Assembly: GCA_037447655.1 (NCBI GenBank)
Contig: JBBHKE010002609.1
Coordinates: 365,582 to 429,581, forward strand
Length of the DNA: 64,000 bases
Reading direction: 5' to 3'
DNA from: Zygnema cylindricum
Taxonomy: Eukaryota; Streptophyta; Zygnematophyceae; Zygnematales; Zygnemataceae
Below, in pieces: positions 11,131-22,145 of the stretch. The stretch's first letter is position 1. Every line of letters starts with the position of its first letter. The position numbers and the translations under genes are program-made. A model generated the notes under the pieces. That model had not been told where the DNA came from and made no database searches. It saw nothing but the letters and a program-made list of their open reading frames with translations.

Positions 11131-11594
11131 CGAAAAGCTCTTCGTGAATATCCCTTAACAAAGCCCTGTTCACTCTACAGGCGGTGGATCGAAACCTCCT
11201 CGTATGATACCTCTTAGTAGACTCCGAAGGGTCTTTTGGTTGGTATAAAGTTTACCTTGCGTTTCACTTCCCTTTTAATAACGGTATCTTTCCCCTTTAC
11301 CCCTCTTCCTATTTCCCTGTGGATACCACTCCCCTCGATACGAGAGGCGGTGTCATTTTCCCTTCACTTTGCGTTCCATTTGAAATATGGTTGGTTTTCT
11401 GGGAAGCCTCAGATGATTCTCCATAGTATGCTCCTCCAAAGCTAGGTGGCGGACATCTCACTTGTCCCGAAACAATTCCCCATAAGTGCTTCTCGAAAAG
11501 CAATCCCTCCATTGTAAACTCCTAATAAGTGAAGTCTGTTCCATCGAACATAGGCACCCTAGATGGTGGGCCCATAATCTGAAATTCTATGCTT
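11131..11594 (-). pseudogene. Gag 5' fragment of another copia element with primer site
   Basis: Minus strand. The gag N-terminus is recognisable from about 11570 to 11390 (MEGLLFEKHLWGIVSGQVRCPPPSFGGAYYGESSEA), related to the gag of element C. The primer site at 11565-11579 has one change (GATTATGGGCCCACC, minus). Only about 15 bp of LTR (TGAAATTCTATGCTT) remain at 11580-11594 before unrelated sequence. The part 11131-11380 is T/C-rich and poorly matched to gag. Confidence 0.65.
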
Positions 11595-11823
11595 CGCGTG
11601 TCGACCTCGTCATCGGACATTTGGAGAGGAAATAATGTGCAATGACTGTACGGATTGGTACGTACCGTTACAACAGTTAAAGACCTCATGATTTTAGTGC
11701 GATTGACACTATCGAATCGTTCATCAAAAAGAAAAAGAGTATTACCATTGTTGTATTAAAGGTTCGAGGGTCGTAATTTCCGAGCGTCGATATACTTTCC
11801 TTAACGCTTATAGCGATTCACTG

Positions 11824-12109
11824 TGTAGCGCCTAAGTGCATCACAAGAGGTCCATTATTATGTGGATTTGTATTATTGTTGACAATATACAACATTGGTT
11901 TTCTTTTCAAATAACGGATGTCGTCCATCAGGCTTTCCTTGCAATCGTATGCGTTTCCAGTAGTCGTGTAGCGCCTAACTACATCACGAGAGGTCTAATA
12001 TTATGTGGATTGGTACTATTGTTGACAAATATACAACATTGGTTTTCTTTTCAAATAAGGGTTGTTGTCCATCAGGCTTTTCCAATAATCGTAGGCGTTT
12101 CTGGTAATC
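11824..12109 (+). repeat. Two-copy tandem repeat, 143-bp period
   Basis: The unit starting TGTAGCGCCTAA at 11824 recurs at 11967 as TGTAGCGCCTAAC. Both carry ATATACAACATTGGTTTTC and CCATCAGGCTTT. The surrounding 11595-12178 stretch has no coding signal and matches none of the LTRs here. Confidence 0.75.
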
Positions 12110-12178
12110 GTACGGACAAGTTTTGTCAATAATATTTTGAGCACTTATACATCAGGTTGTGCCAGCAAGGCACCTAGC

Positions 12179-13225
12179 TGCAACTCTGAGACCTCTATTG
12201 GTACTCAGAGCAGGCAACTTACTAAAAGCCCTTAGGATAGCCTCAATCCCTTAGTCTTTGTATGAGTATTACTGACACCATGACAGAATACAGACTGACC
12301 AGACTGCAGCCATTGGAAGTGGAGACTCCCTTGAGTCTACTACAAAAATAATCCTTGAATTTGCTCCCTTGAGATGTTAATTAAAAATGGTCAAAGATGA
12401 CCTTTTATACAGGAGCTCTGTGGGAGAGAGAGGCGACTACCTCTAATTTTTCGAAGTTCTAAACCCCTCTCTAATCCCTCTACTACTGAAGTACTGAGCC
12501 AATCAATTCACTGTACAGTACAGAAAGGTATTAGGCCCAGGGTATTTTTTTGTACTACCATTGTACGACATGGCCAAGAAGATAATATTTTTTTGTACTA
12601 CCATTGTACGACATGGCCAAGAAGATAACGCCTGCCATATCCGGGTTCGCCATGGTATGTCCCGGAGATGCCGATATCCAATATCATGTTGCCACGTGTC
12701 ACCCGGTGTGGTTGTGATCGCAAACCGCCAAATCGCCTATTATGTGATCTCGGCTTCTTCCTCCGCCGTCTGATTGATATTGGCCTTAATTTATAGGCGT
12801 TTAAAATACAAGCAGTACTTTTCGATGTAATTCAATCTAACTATGCCTATGTGATTGTTGTCCGTTCATCAGTTAAATGAACTTATCTATTTCCACGTCT
12901 TTAAGTAGCTATCGTACCCTGTATAACTCAACACAGATGCTAGGCTACATGGTAACAACAATAGACTACTTGGACGAACGGTAGGTAACAGGTTCAAATC
13001 CTGGGTTCGTCAACCTTTTTGGTAAGTTTACCAAAGGGCTGCCTTCTAACTGTAGGGGAAGCATAGGCTGCCATGGCTCTAGCTTCCTCTCCATCCTTCA
13101 GTGATTACGACAAGTATGGGGGCTAGATAGAGAATTTAGTAGCAGACTGCTTCTGTTTTATCCTGCTCCTATTTAGATCAATTAAGTAACCTAGAAAATA
13201 CCTAAGTAAACCTTTAATTTCAACA
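12179..13225 (-). repeat. 3' LTR of element B
   Basis: A 1,047-bp LTR starting (plus) TGCAACTCTGAG and ending TTTCAACA; the purine tract follows on the minus strand. The former gag start is degraded (ATG to ATA). A roughly 43-bp local tandem duplication containing TACCATTGTACGACATGG lies at about 12545-12625. G-box CCACGTGTCACC is near 12690. Confidence 0.8.
12941..13020 (+). promoter_or_regulatory. tRNA-like Pol III-type block in LTR (antisense to element B)
   Basis: TAGGCTACATGG (A-box-like, 12941-12952), GGTTCAAATCC (canonical B box, 12991-13001) in a T-arm-like stem (CAGG/CCTG), outer complementary arms GACGAAC/GTTCGTC, then TTTTT at 13016-13020. The order and spacing (about 50 nt between boxes) are those of a tRNA gene, but no full cloverleaf is evident. 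Confidence 0.5.
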
Positions 13226-16200
13226 CTCCCTTTATTTTCTAGTCACTTTTAATTTTAATTCCACACTTCTCTCTGCAGAAAATTAATTTAGGAGAAGGTA
13301 CATGCTTTGTCATCATGTCTGCCACCATCTCACTGTCAAGTCTATACTCTGGACTTATTATTTTATTCTCCACCTTTTTCTTTGACAAAGGTAAGTCTGA
13401 TATCCATGTGCTTTTCTTTAAAGTGATGTTTAGCAGTGTTGGGTATCGAGGACCCATTGCCAATATTCGATATATATCCAATTTCATGTACCCGATATTC
13501 GATATATCGCTTCGATATATCGAATTTCAAATTATCGCGATATATCGCCGATATATCGCTGATATATCGTATCGACGATATATCGAAATCGAAAAGTTTA
13601 CAATTTTTTCAACCCCCCAAGTGCCTGGAAGCAAATATCCGTTCGATTTTTCGTATGATTCTCCGTATCTTTTCGTACGGTTTTCCGTACTCTGACTGTA
13701 CGGATATGCAATTTTTGCGATATATATCGCGATATTTTATGTTGGTCCCGGTACGATATATCGAGGAATCTGCTCGATCGATATTCGATATATCGAATAT
13801 CGAAATTATCGCGATATGAAACTACCCGATACCCAACACTAATGTTTAGGATTAGCAGCAACTGCAATTGCTGTTTGATTATCATAGAATGTTTTCTGAA
13901 TTCCACTCTTAAGATGCCCCAACTCACCAAGCAAGGATTTGACCCACATCAATTCCTTCACAGCAGAGCAAGATGCCATATACTCTGCCTCCATGGTGGA
14001 CTGAGCAATGACCTTTTGCTGTTTACTGCTCCAACAACAAGCACCATTCCCCACATATAACACATATCCAAATGTACATCTTCGCATCGGAGAATCCCTA
14101 TAGTTGGCATCACTCCAAGTGGTGATGTCAGTATTTTCCCCACCTAGTTGCAACCATAGATCCCTAGTTCCTATGAGATATCTGAGGACCCTCTTAGCTG
14201 CTTCCCAATCCCTTTTGGTAGGAGCATTCAGACTCCTACTTAGCACTCCTACAGCTGCTGCCGAATCCGGTCTGGTACTATTCATAAAATAAATCAGACT
14301 GCCCACTACCTGTCTGTATGGGATAGTCTGCATAAACTTCTTCTCTTCTGGACCTAGTTCATCATCTAGAATTACGATATCTCCTTCCTCACTCCCCTCA
14401 CTTCCGTTCTTTAGGTCCATGGGAGTCGTGCAACAGTTAGCTTTGTCCATCTGAATTTTTTTGAACATGTTTCCAATTGCCACTTTCTGAGTTAGTCTAA
14501 TTATTCTATTTTCTCTATCTCTCTCTACTTGTATTCCAAGAATATATCTTGTCTCCCCCATGTGCTTCATTTCAAACCTTCCCTTTAGATCTGTTTTTAG
14601 TTTTTTGATTTTCTCCATTGACTTACTCAGAACAAGCAAATCATCAACGTAAATTGCAATAAAGATGACACCTTCCTCATCTTCAAAAACATAAATTGAA
14701 TGATGTGAACTGATCCGGATGTATCCTAGACCGGTAAGGAACTCATCAAGTTTCTTGTTCCATTGTCTGGGCGCCTGTTTCAAACCATAAAGAGATTTGA
14801 TCAGCCGGCATACCTTTCTTTCCTCTCCTTGTTCCACGAATCCTTCCGGCTGTCGCATGAAGATCTCCCCCTCTAGTTCTCCATGTAAGAAGGCTGTCTT
14901 GATGGCCATCTGGTGTACTTCCATGTCTTCTACAGCTCCCAGACTGAGAAGTATCCGGACCGAGGGAAATTTGACGACCGGAGCAAAGGTTTTTTGTAGT
15001 CTATTCCCTCTTTTGAGTAAAACCTTTTGCCACTAACAGGGCCTTATATCGCTCAATAGTATTGTCTCGATTCAGTTTTAATTTGAAAACCCACTTACAT
15101 CCAATTGGTTTTCGATCGGGTGGATAGTCCACCAACTCCCATGTATTGGCCTCCATGATTGAAGCCATCTCTTCATTGATGGTCGTTTTCCACCGGTTTC
15201 TCTCCTGGTAGTTCATTATCTCTCCATATGTTTGAGGTTCATCCGGGTGAGACAGTTTAGTTACCTTGTTGTTAACTTGTTTCTCTTGAAGCCTTTTGCT
15301 GCTTCTTCTCCCTCCCTCAAAATCTGCGGCTGGAATAGGTGGTTCTCGTGGATTTTTTCGAATCACCACGACTTCTCCCTTGTCCCTCGGATCCATTTCC
15401 GTTTCCACCATGTCTTCCGCTTCAGGTATAGGTGTCATTGGTATTTCCAAGTCTAAGTCTTCTTGGTCTGTTTTGAATCTGCAATAATATTATCCGAACC
15501 TGCAAGAGTATCATCTTCTTGGAGACCCGGATAGTTAGGAAGATGAAAGTCATCTGAATTGTCTGACTCAAATCTAATTCTGATTGACTTTGAGGATTTG
15601 AAGGGATCTATCGACTTCCGTTCATCCATAGATACCAGGTGCTTTACTAGAATTGTATCTTCTCTCTTTAGATCATAGAGTCTATACCCTTTTACATCCT
15701 CATCATATCCCAACAAGTATCCGAGTTTCCTTTTAGGATCTAGTTTCCAGCTAGATTTATCTGTATCAAAACTGAAGACTTTACTGCCGAAGACCTTTAG
15801 GTGAGATAGATCTAGTTTTCGGCCGGTCCATTTCTTTTATGGAGTTTGGCCTTTCACCGCCGAAGTTAGTACTCTTTTTCTCAAATAATTAACAGAATTC
15901 ATAGCTTCGGCCCAAATTTTTTTTCCTATCCTTTTATATGACAACATACTCCGTGCACTATCATTCAGTGTCTTATTCAATCTCTCGACAATACCTTTAT
16001 GTTCCAGGTTTTCCGGAACTGTTTTTTGATGTTGCACACCGTCTTCTCTTAAAAACTCCTCAAACTGATTGGAGGTATATTCCCATCCATTGTCACTTCT
16101 TACTCTCTATATTGAGGTCTCGTGAAGCTTCTCGGCCCATGTTTTATATTGTTTGAAATACTCCAGAGTTTCTGATTTGCTTTTCAATAAATATACCCGA

Positions 16201-16356
16201 GAGTACCGAGACCAATCATAAGTAATGGTTAGCATAAATCTTTTCCCTCCGGGTGATGGCACTCTTGACGGTCCCCAAATGTCTGTGTGTACCAAATCAA
16301 GAGCCTTTTCTCCTTTATAGGTTGTTTCCTTTGGAAATGGTAATCTATGTTCTTTA
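13226..16356 (-). pseudogene. Element B pol, 3' part (integrase C-part, RT, RNase H)
   Basis: Minus strand. RT/RNase H is open from 14924 to 13842 with YVDDLLVLSK, RPDSAAAVGVLSRS and AEYMASCSAVKELMWVK. RNase H is cut at ANPKH by a MITE and continues at about 13425 (MVADMMTKHVPSPKL). In RT motif A the sequence is QMAIKTAFLHG: the catalytic Asp is replaced by Ala. A frameshift near 15000 separates the RT N-terminus (15450-15001: MEANTWELVD, GCKWVFKLK). Integrase pieces lie at 15716-15453, 16037-15837 and 16356-16107 (HTDIWGPSRVPSPGG). Confidence 0.85.
13434..13841. mobile_element. hAT-like MITE, 408 bp
   Basis: Terminal inverted repeats AGTGTTGGGTATCG at both ends, flanked by a perfect 8-bp direct repeat ATGTTTAG (13426-13433 and 13842-13849). 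It interrupts RNase H of element B; codons resume after it. An 8-bp TSD and CAGTG-type ends fit the hAT superfamily. The interior has no coding capacity and is full of CGATATATCG palindromes. Confidence 0.85.
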
Positions 16357-17526
16357 TGTTGATATTTGAGTATTTTCGAGGTCTTTATTGAAAAAGAGCA
16401 AAGGCAGTCTGTCCCTGACTCCCTTCTCCAAGCCCCCATACTTGTTGTAGTCACTAAAGGCTTGATAGGGAGCTACAACCATGGATGCCTAAAGCTCACT
16501 AGAGAAGACAAGGGGAAGATTAGGTAGATTTACCAAAAGGTACTTGACGGACACAAGAATCGATCCTGGTACCAGCCGTCCGTCAAGTTACCATAGACGT
16601 TAGCTCTAAACCGTTAAGTCTAAGACTAATATTACGATATATAGGGTTTGATAAATATATAAATTGTTACACATAGATTAATTCGTTTAACGGAGAATAG
16701 ATACTTAGTGCATAGATACAGTTGGATTTAGTACGGAGTACGCTATAGGGACGGAATGGATACCACGCATTTGTATCGATAGCGAAACAAATACCGCGCG
16801 TCGAATTTCAGCGGCTAGGATTATAGCCGGTTTTGATCGGACGGCCGCGATAGGCGCCGCGATCACGGAAGAGGTACTTTTGGCGTTTTACGGTTTTTGC
16901 CACGTCAAATGACACGTGGCGTGAAAACATTGAATTACGGGAACTCTAAAGATTACGGGAACAAATCCTGATTTGACACGTGTCGACATTTTGGCCATGT
17001 TGTACAATGGCGGTTTTGAAAGTACACCGGTACCTGTACTTTTTTGTACGACACAACAATTTGATTGGTGCCGTACTTCAGAAGATAGAGTTTAAGAGGG
17101 GGAATAGGACTTGGAAAATTTTGGGTAGGTAGCTGCCTCTCCCAGAGAGCACCTTGTATGGCAAACTTTGGCCAGCCATAACGATCAATTTACTTGACCA
17201 TTTTCAGTGATTCTTTTTGCTGCGGACCCAAGGGAGTCCAAGCTACACAAGGGTGTAGTCGGTCAGAGTTTTTGCTAGCGAGGGTGGCTGCATTTCTAAG
17301 GGAAAGTCAAAGTGGGTGCATGTGTCCAAAACTCATATTCTAACTTTGCATTCTGTGGTAGAACTGAGCACACATAAAGTCTTATTTCACAGGGGTGAAG
17401 CTATAATGGGTTTGTGATTTTCATAGGTCAGTCATTTCGGTTTATATCAACTTTGAGTCGGCACTATCTAGATAAGCTTCTTTTGGATCTGCGATTTCTG
17501 TGGGCAATAAAGCACACAGAGGTTCA
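16357..17526 (+). repeat. 5' LTR of element C
   Basis: 1,170 bp, TGTTGATATTTGAG...GAGGTTCA. Antisense tRNA-like block near 16540-16625; ACACGTGGCG G-box near 16911; GTAC motifs 17027-17050; ATTGGTGCC near 17064. The TATA box is damaged: TTGTATGGC where sister LTRs have TTGTATAAATGGC. The gag start is ATA instead of ATG. Confidence 0.85.
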
Positions 17527-17541
17527 GGTTATAGGCCCACC
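17527..17541 (+). other. Primer-binding site of element C
   Basis: GGTTATAGGCCCACC directly after the LTR; one change from the exact complement of initiator tRNA-Met nucleotides 25-39. Confidence 0.7.
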
Positions 17542-18952
17542 ATCTAGGGTGCCTATGTTTGATCGAACATGCTCCACTTATTGGGGATTTATGATGGAGG
17601 GATTACTTTTCGAGAAGCACTTATGGGGAATTGTTTCAGGACAAGTGAGATATCCGCCACCTTGCTTTGGAGGAGCTTACTATGGAGAATCATCTAAGGC
17701 TGCCCAGAATATCAACCGAAGTTCAGATGCAACGGAAGGTGAAGGGAAAAACCTTGTCGTGGATGGGGAAATAGGGGAGAAAGGTAAAGGGACACCTATG
17801 GTGAGGGGAGCTAGGCTCTCAGCTATGGTAGCGCTTGTAGGGATTAAAACTGAAGAAAATGACAGAAAAATATGGGAATACAAAAACAGTATAGCAAAGC
17901 ATCTCATACTTAGAAACGTGTCTAAGTCCATAGCTATCACTCTTATAAACTTATCAAAGTCTTCAGAGATATGCGAAGCACTAAGTCAGATTTATAAGAG
18001 TGAGACTATTCAGAGGCAGCAATTAGTAAAACAAGAAATAGATGCCTATGTTTATAAAGGCGGTAGCATGATAGAGTTTTGCAATGATATTGTTGCGCTA
18101 TATGTTGAGCTTGCTAGTCCGGGATATGTAGTATCTGAGGAGAGGAAGATTAATACACAATTTATGAAACTCCCAGATGAGTATGAAAACATCATTTGTC
18201 GTATGCAGGCAATGGATGTCTCCTCATGGACTTGGATCTTTACCATGGGGATAATTCTTGTGAGGTAAAGCAGTTTGGAGCTTCGTAGGGGAAGTGACAA
18301 AGTGAATGCATTTACACCTGGTGGTGATTGGCAAAAGCGTGATGAGAGGAACGGCGGTGACGAGCGAAAGCGTGATGAGATGAAGAAAGACAAAGGTAAA
18401 CCTTATCGGAACTTTGGTAGAAAGAGAGGGAGAGGAAAAGAAACGAGAGCCTTGAAAAAAATGGTTTGCTTCTTTTGTAGGGAATCGGGTCATTATATAG
18501 AGGAATGCCCTTGTTTGAAAGAACTTAGAAGTTGGAATGTGGATGAGGAGGAAGAAGGGGAAGAGGAGAAAGAGGATGAAGATACGTTGGAGCTTCTCCG
18601 CATCAGTAGTATGGGGAAGAGAGAAAAGCACACAGAAATTCCACGTAAGCAACAGTGTGCTTTTGGAGGTATAACGGAAGTAAAGAGAGAGGAGGTACTT
18701 GAGGATGTCGAGGAGTGTAGAGTGTATGACTTAGAAATGAGAAAGTCAAATCTAGGATCCATAAGTGAAAACGGCAAAGATAAAATTAATGAGGATAATT
18801 TTATAGATAACAGGGAAACACAAAACTCGTCGTTAAGGGAGACTTCAACATATTCCGAGGAAAGGGGAGAAGTGAAACTCGAAAAGGTTTTAAAGGATGG
18901 GGGAGAAGAGAAATATTTGATTAAATGTTTAGGGGAGAAGAAATATTTATGA
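17527..18952 (+). pseudogene. Element C gag (only recognisable gene of the element)
   Basis: One frame carries VIGPPSRVPMF, YWGFMMEGLLFEKHLWGIVSG, a UBN2-like helical region (AKHLILRNVSKSIAI, YVYKGGSMIEFCNDIVALY, LPDEYENIICRMQ) and a CCHC zinc knuckle (CFFCRESGHYIEEC, near 18466-18510). One in-frame TAA (18266-18268) interrupts it before SSLELRRG. After an acidic stretch it reaches KQQCAFGG, where full elements continue with the protease DSGAS. Here it passes into unrelated acidic sequence ending at 18952. Gag may have been kept longer than pol for packaging in trans (inference). Confidence 0.75.
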
Positions 18953-19489
18953 GGAATTAAATTGGAAAGTGATAGTGGAAAGAATTCCATGGGAGAGAGT
19001 GAGGGAAGTTCAGAAAATGGGGTAATTATTATGGATAAATACATTAGTACAGAAGATGTAGATCTTATGAGGAACTTAGTGGGGACTAGTGTTTTTTGGG
19101 AATATTTGGAGGTGGATGGATTTGACATCACTACTTGGTGTGATGTCGTTTGTCAAGATGTGCCTGTAAAAGGGTTATCATCCGGGTATGTGTTGTTGGT
19201 TGGGGATGGGGCTGACTGTTGGAAATGCAAAAGGGAAAGTAGATTCTGGTTGGATGAAAAGGGGAGGAAGTGGATAAAATCTTTAATCAGATTTATGATA
19301 AGTGGGGTGCTAAATGAAATGTGTGATGCAATTATTATTCCAGTTCATCTAATGCATTGTTTTAAATACAAGAATATTTTTCTTAAGCTTTATAAAAGGA
19401 AAAAGAAAAAGAAAAAGGAAATAGGGGAAAGAGTGTTTGTTTATTTGTTTGTAAGAGTTGAAAGGAAGTAGACTAGAAAATAATGTGAG
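18953..19489 (+). pseudogene. Element C tail: RNase H remnant and purine tract
   Basis: After the gag stop, a frame at 18962-19471 retains FDITTWCDVV, LSSGYVLLVGDGADCWK and other echoes of the copia RNase H region (DITTWSDAS...SGYVL...GACCW), strongly diverged. GACTAGAAAATAATGTGAG just before the LTR at 19490 is the polypurine tract position. Everything between gag and this remnant has been deleted. Confidence 0.65.
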
Positions 19490-19975
19490 TGTTAATATTT
19501 GAGTATTTTCTATGTCTTTATAGAAAAAGAGCAAAGGCAATCTGTCCCTGAATCCCTTCTCCAAGCCCCCATACTTAATGTAGTCACTAAAGGCTTGATA
19601 GGGAGCTAGAGCCATGGCTGCCTAAAGCTCACTAGAGAAGACATGGGGTGGATTAGGTAGATTTACCAAAAGGTACTTGACGAACCCAAAAATCGATCCT
19701 GGTACCTGCCGTCCGTCAAGTTACCGTAGACGTTATCTCTAAACCGTTAAGTCTAGGACTAATATAACGATATATAGGGTTTGATAAATATATAAATTGT
19801 TACACGTAGATTAATTCGTTTAACGGAGAATAGATACTTAGTGCATAGATACAGCTGGATTTAGTAAGGAGTACGATATAGGGACGCAACGGATACCGCG
19901 CATTTGTATCGATAGTGAAACAAATACCGCGCGTCGAATTTCAGCGGCTAAAATTATAGCCGGTTTTGATCGGAT
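19490..19975 (+). repeat. 3' LTR of element C, piece 1
   Basis: TGTTAATATTTGAGTATTTTC to the insertion point of element D. It contains CCATGGCTGCC and the antisense tRNA-like block (near 19665-19745). Its last bases CGGAT form the left TSD of D. Confidence 0.85.
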
Positions 19976-21015
19976 TGTTGAAATTAATAGATTTCTAGAG
20001 TATTTTCTAGGTTTAAATATGTTAGTATAAAAGAAAAGAAAAGGACGGGCAGCGTGCCTCCACCTCTTCTCTCTAGCCCCTATACTTGTTGTAGTCACTG
20101 AAGGATAGAGAGGGTGGTTGATCCATGGCTGCCTTAGTTTAACAGGCAGTTATTTTTAGTAGGTTACTGAAAATATTACCTGACGGACCGGGGATTTGAT
20201 CCCGGTACCTGCGGTTCGTCAAGTTGGCCGATAGCGGTCAGCTTTATCCTATTAGACTAGGACCAATGCTAAATGCTATAGTATGTGATAGATATATATT
20301 TATTTAGGGAGGAACAAATTCATTTAACTAAAACTCTATACGACATGCATAGATACAATTTTATGAAAGTACAAAGTACGATTCTATTTCAAAACGGATA
20401 CAACGCATTTTGTTTCGACACTGAAACAAATATCGCGCAAGTATTTATAACGGCTAAGATTGTGTCTCGCTGCAAATCCAACAGCGCACATCATCGCCGA
20501 AATCCCGGAGTGGTCACTTAGGCGTTTTGTGACGTGGCATGACCTGGAGCCACGTGGAGAGATGACATTCGGTCATAGGAATTCCTAGGAATGTACGGAC
20601 AAGTGAAAAACAAACACGCATCCGCTTAATAGCCTTGTCGTACATAGGCCGTAAAAAAGGTACACCGGCAGTGGTACTTTTTGGTACGGTACAGTAATCT
20701 GATTGGTCCGTACTTCAGTAGATATAAGTTATTAGAGGGAATCAGGACTTAGAAAATTTTGGTAGGCAGTCACCTCTCTTCCTTTTAGAGTTTGTATAAA
20801 TTGGCATTTTTACTGCCTCATAACTTATCGGCTAGTTGGCCGTTTTCAGTGATTATGTTTGCTACGCACTCAAGGGAGTCCAGGCTGCACAATGGTGGAG
20901 TCAAACTGTCATTTTGCCTTTCTGGACAGCAGTGGTTGTGGCTTGAAGTGGGTTAGTTAAATACTATCTAGAGGCTTCCTATATTATGTGGTCCAATGGA
21001 GGACACATAATTGCA
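19976..21015 (+). repeat. 5' LTR of element D
   Basis: 1,040 bp, TGTTGAAATTAATAG...TAATTGCA. TATAAAT at 20795-20801; CCACGTGG G-box near 20553-20560; GTAC motifs 20590-20690; GATTGGTCCG near 20700. The gag ATG is at 20996-20998 but the fifth codon is TAA (21008-21010), whereas the 3' LTR copy has GAA. Confidence 0.9.
20168..20264 (-). promoter_or_regulatory. tRNA-like Pol III-type block in D LTR (antisense)
   Basis: On the minus strand: CTAATAGGATAAAGC (D-arm/A-box-like), then GGGATCAAATCCC (T-arm/B-box-like, 20191-20203), CCGGTCCGTCA, then TTTT (20173-20170). Outer arms GACGAACC/GGTCCGTC are partly complementary. Repeated in the 3' LTR near 26790-26885. Confidence 0.45.
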
Positions 21016-22145
21016 TGTTATAGGCCCACCCTCTAGGGTGCCCACCTTCAATGGATCTGGGTTCATCTATTGGGAAGCCATGATGATGGGAGCTTTGTGC
21101 GAAAAACGATACTGGGGTATCGTCAGTGGACAAGTGAAACGTCCACCTTCGGGAACTCCACCAGGATTTGGAGGAGTAAGGTTTCCTGCAGCAACGGCTG
21201 CCTCAGCGGAGGAGGCAAATGATGGGGACAGCAGTGTGTCCGAAAAGGGGAAAGGGAAGGAGACACCCCTTACTCCTATTGCCACAGTACCAGGAGCGGC
21301 GACTGTGAAGACTGCGAAGAACGATACTCAGATGTGGGAGGATGTAAACATGGCTGCCACCAACTTCATTCTGAGGCACCTCACTCAAGCTCTGGCCACC
21401 CCTCATCTTCACATTTACAAGGCCGAGGAGTTGTGGGTGAGTTTGGTGGAGACTTATAGAGATGGAACTATTCAAGAGCTCCAGTTGGCTGAGCAAAAGC
21501 TAGTGAGTTACACTTACAAAGGAGGAAAGATGTTAGATTACTGTAATGATCTTTCTTGTTTGTATATGGAGATGGAAAGTGCCGGGTGGACAAGTACAAT
21601 GAAAATGAAAGTTAACACCCTTATCATGAAGTTACCAGATGAGTTCGAGAACATAGTGTACCGAGTACAGGAAATGCCTGATAGTTCATGGAAATGGAAC
21701 ATAGTGGTTAGGATGATACTTGTGCAGGAAAACACAATGGAGATTAGGAGAGGAGGAAAGAGCATTCAAGCTCTAGCAGCAGGAGGGGATCGATGGGGGA
21801 AGGACCCGAAGAAACCGTACAAAGGGGAAAGAGATCATTTTGGAGGACCGAGGCCCCGAAAGGGTCTTTGTCATTTTTGTAAAAAAACCGGGACACTTCA
21901 TCGCAGATTGTGTCAAGCTGTCTGAGCTGAGGCTCCAAGAGAACCGTGGAGGGGGTTCTTCCGGAGGGAAGAAAAAAGCACTTGTGGTTACAAAAGTGAG
22001 AGGAGAAACCGAGGATGAGTCCTCTGAGGAAGATCGCGAGCTTCTTCTTGACGAAAGTCTGGAGGAGAAGGAGATCGCTCGGGGACATAAGTGTGCCCTT
22101 GGAGCAATTCGAGAAGCTCCACAGGAAGGATGGATTATCGACTGA
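21016..22145 (+). pseudogene. Element D gag and protease start
   Basis: Begins at the primer site (21016-21030, two changes from the consensus). Gag shows VIGPPSRVPTF, YWEAMMMGALCEKRYWGIVSG, YKGGKMLDYCNDLSCLYMEME and LPDEFENIVYRVQ. The zinc knuckle CHFCKK...HFIADC is broken by one extra A in an A7 run near 21883-21889. Downstream frame 21840-22145 reads KKKALVV and acidic LLLDESLEEKE. At the protease site the codons are GAC-TGA-GGT-GCA-TCC, so the Ser of DSGAS is a stop (22142-22144). Confidence 0.85.
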
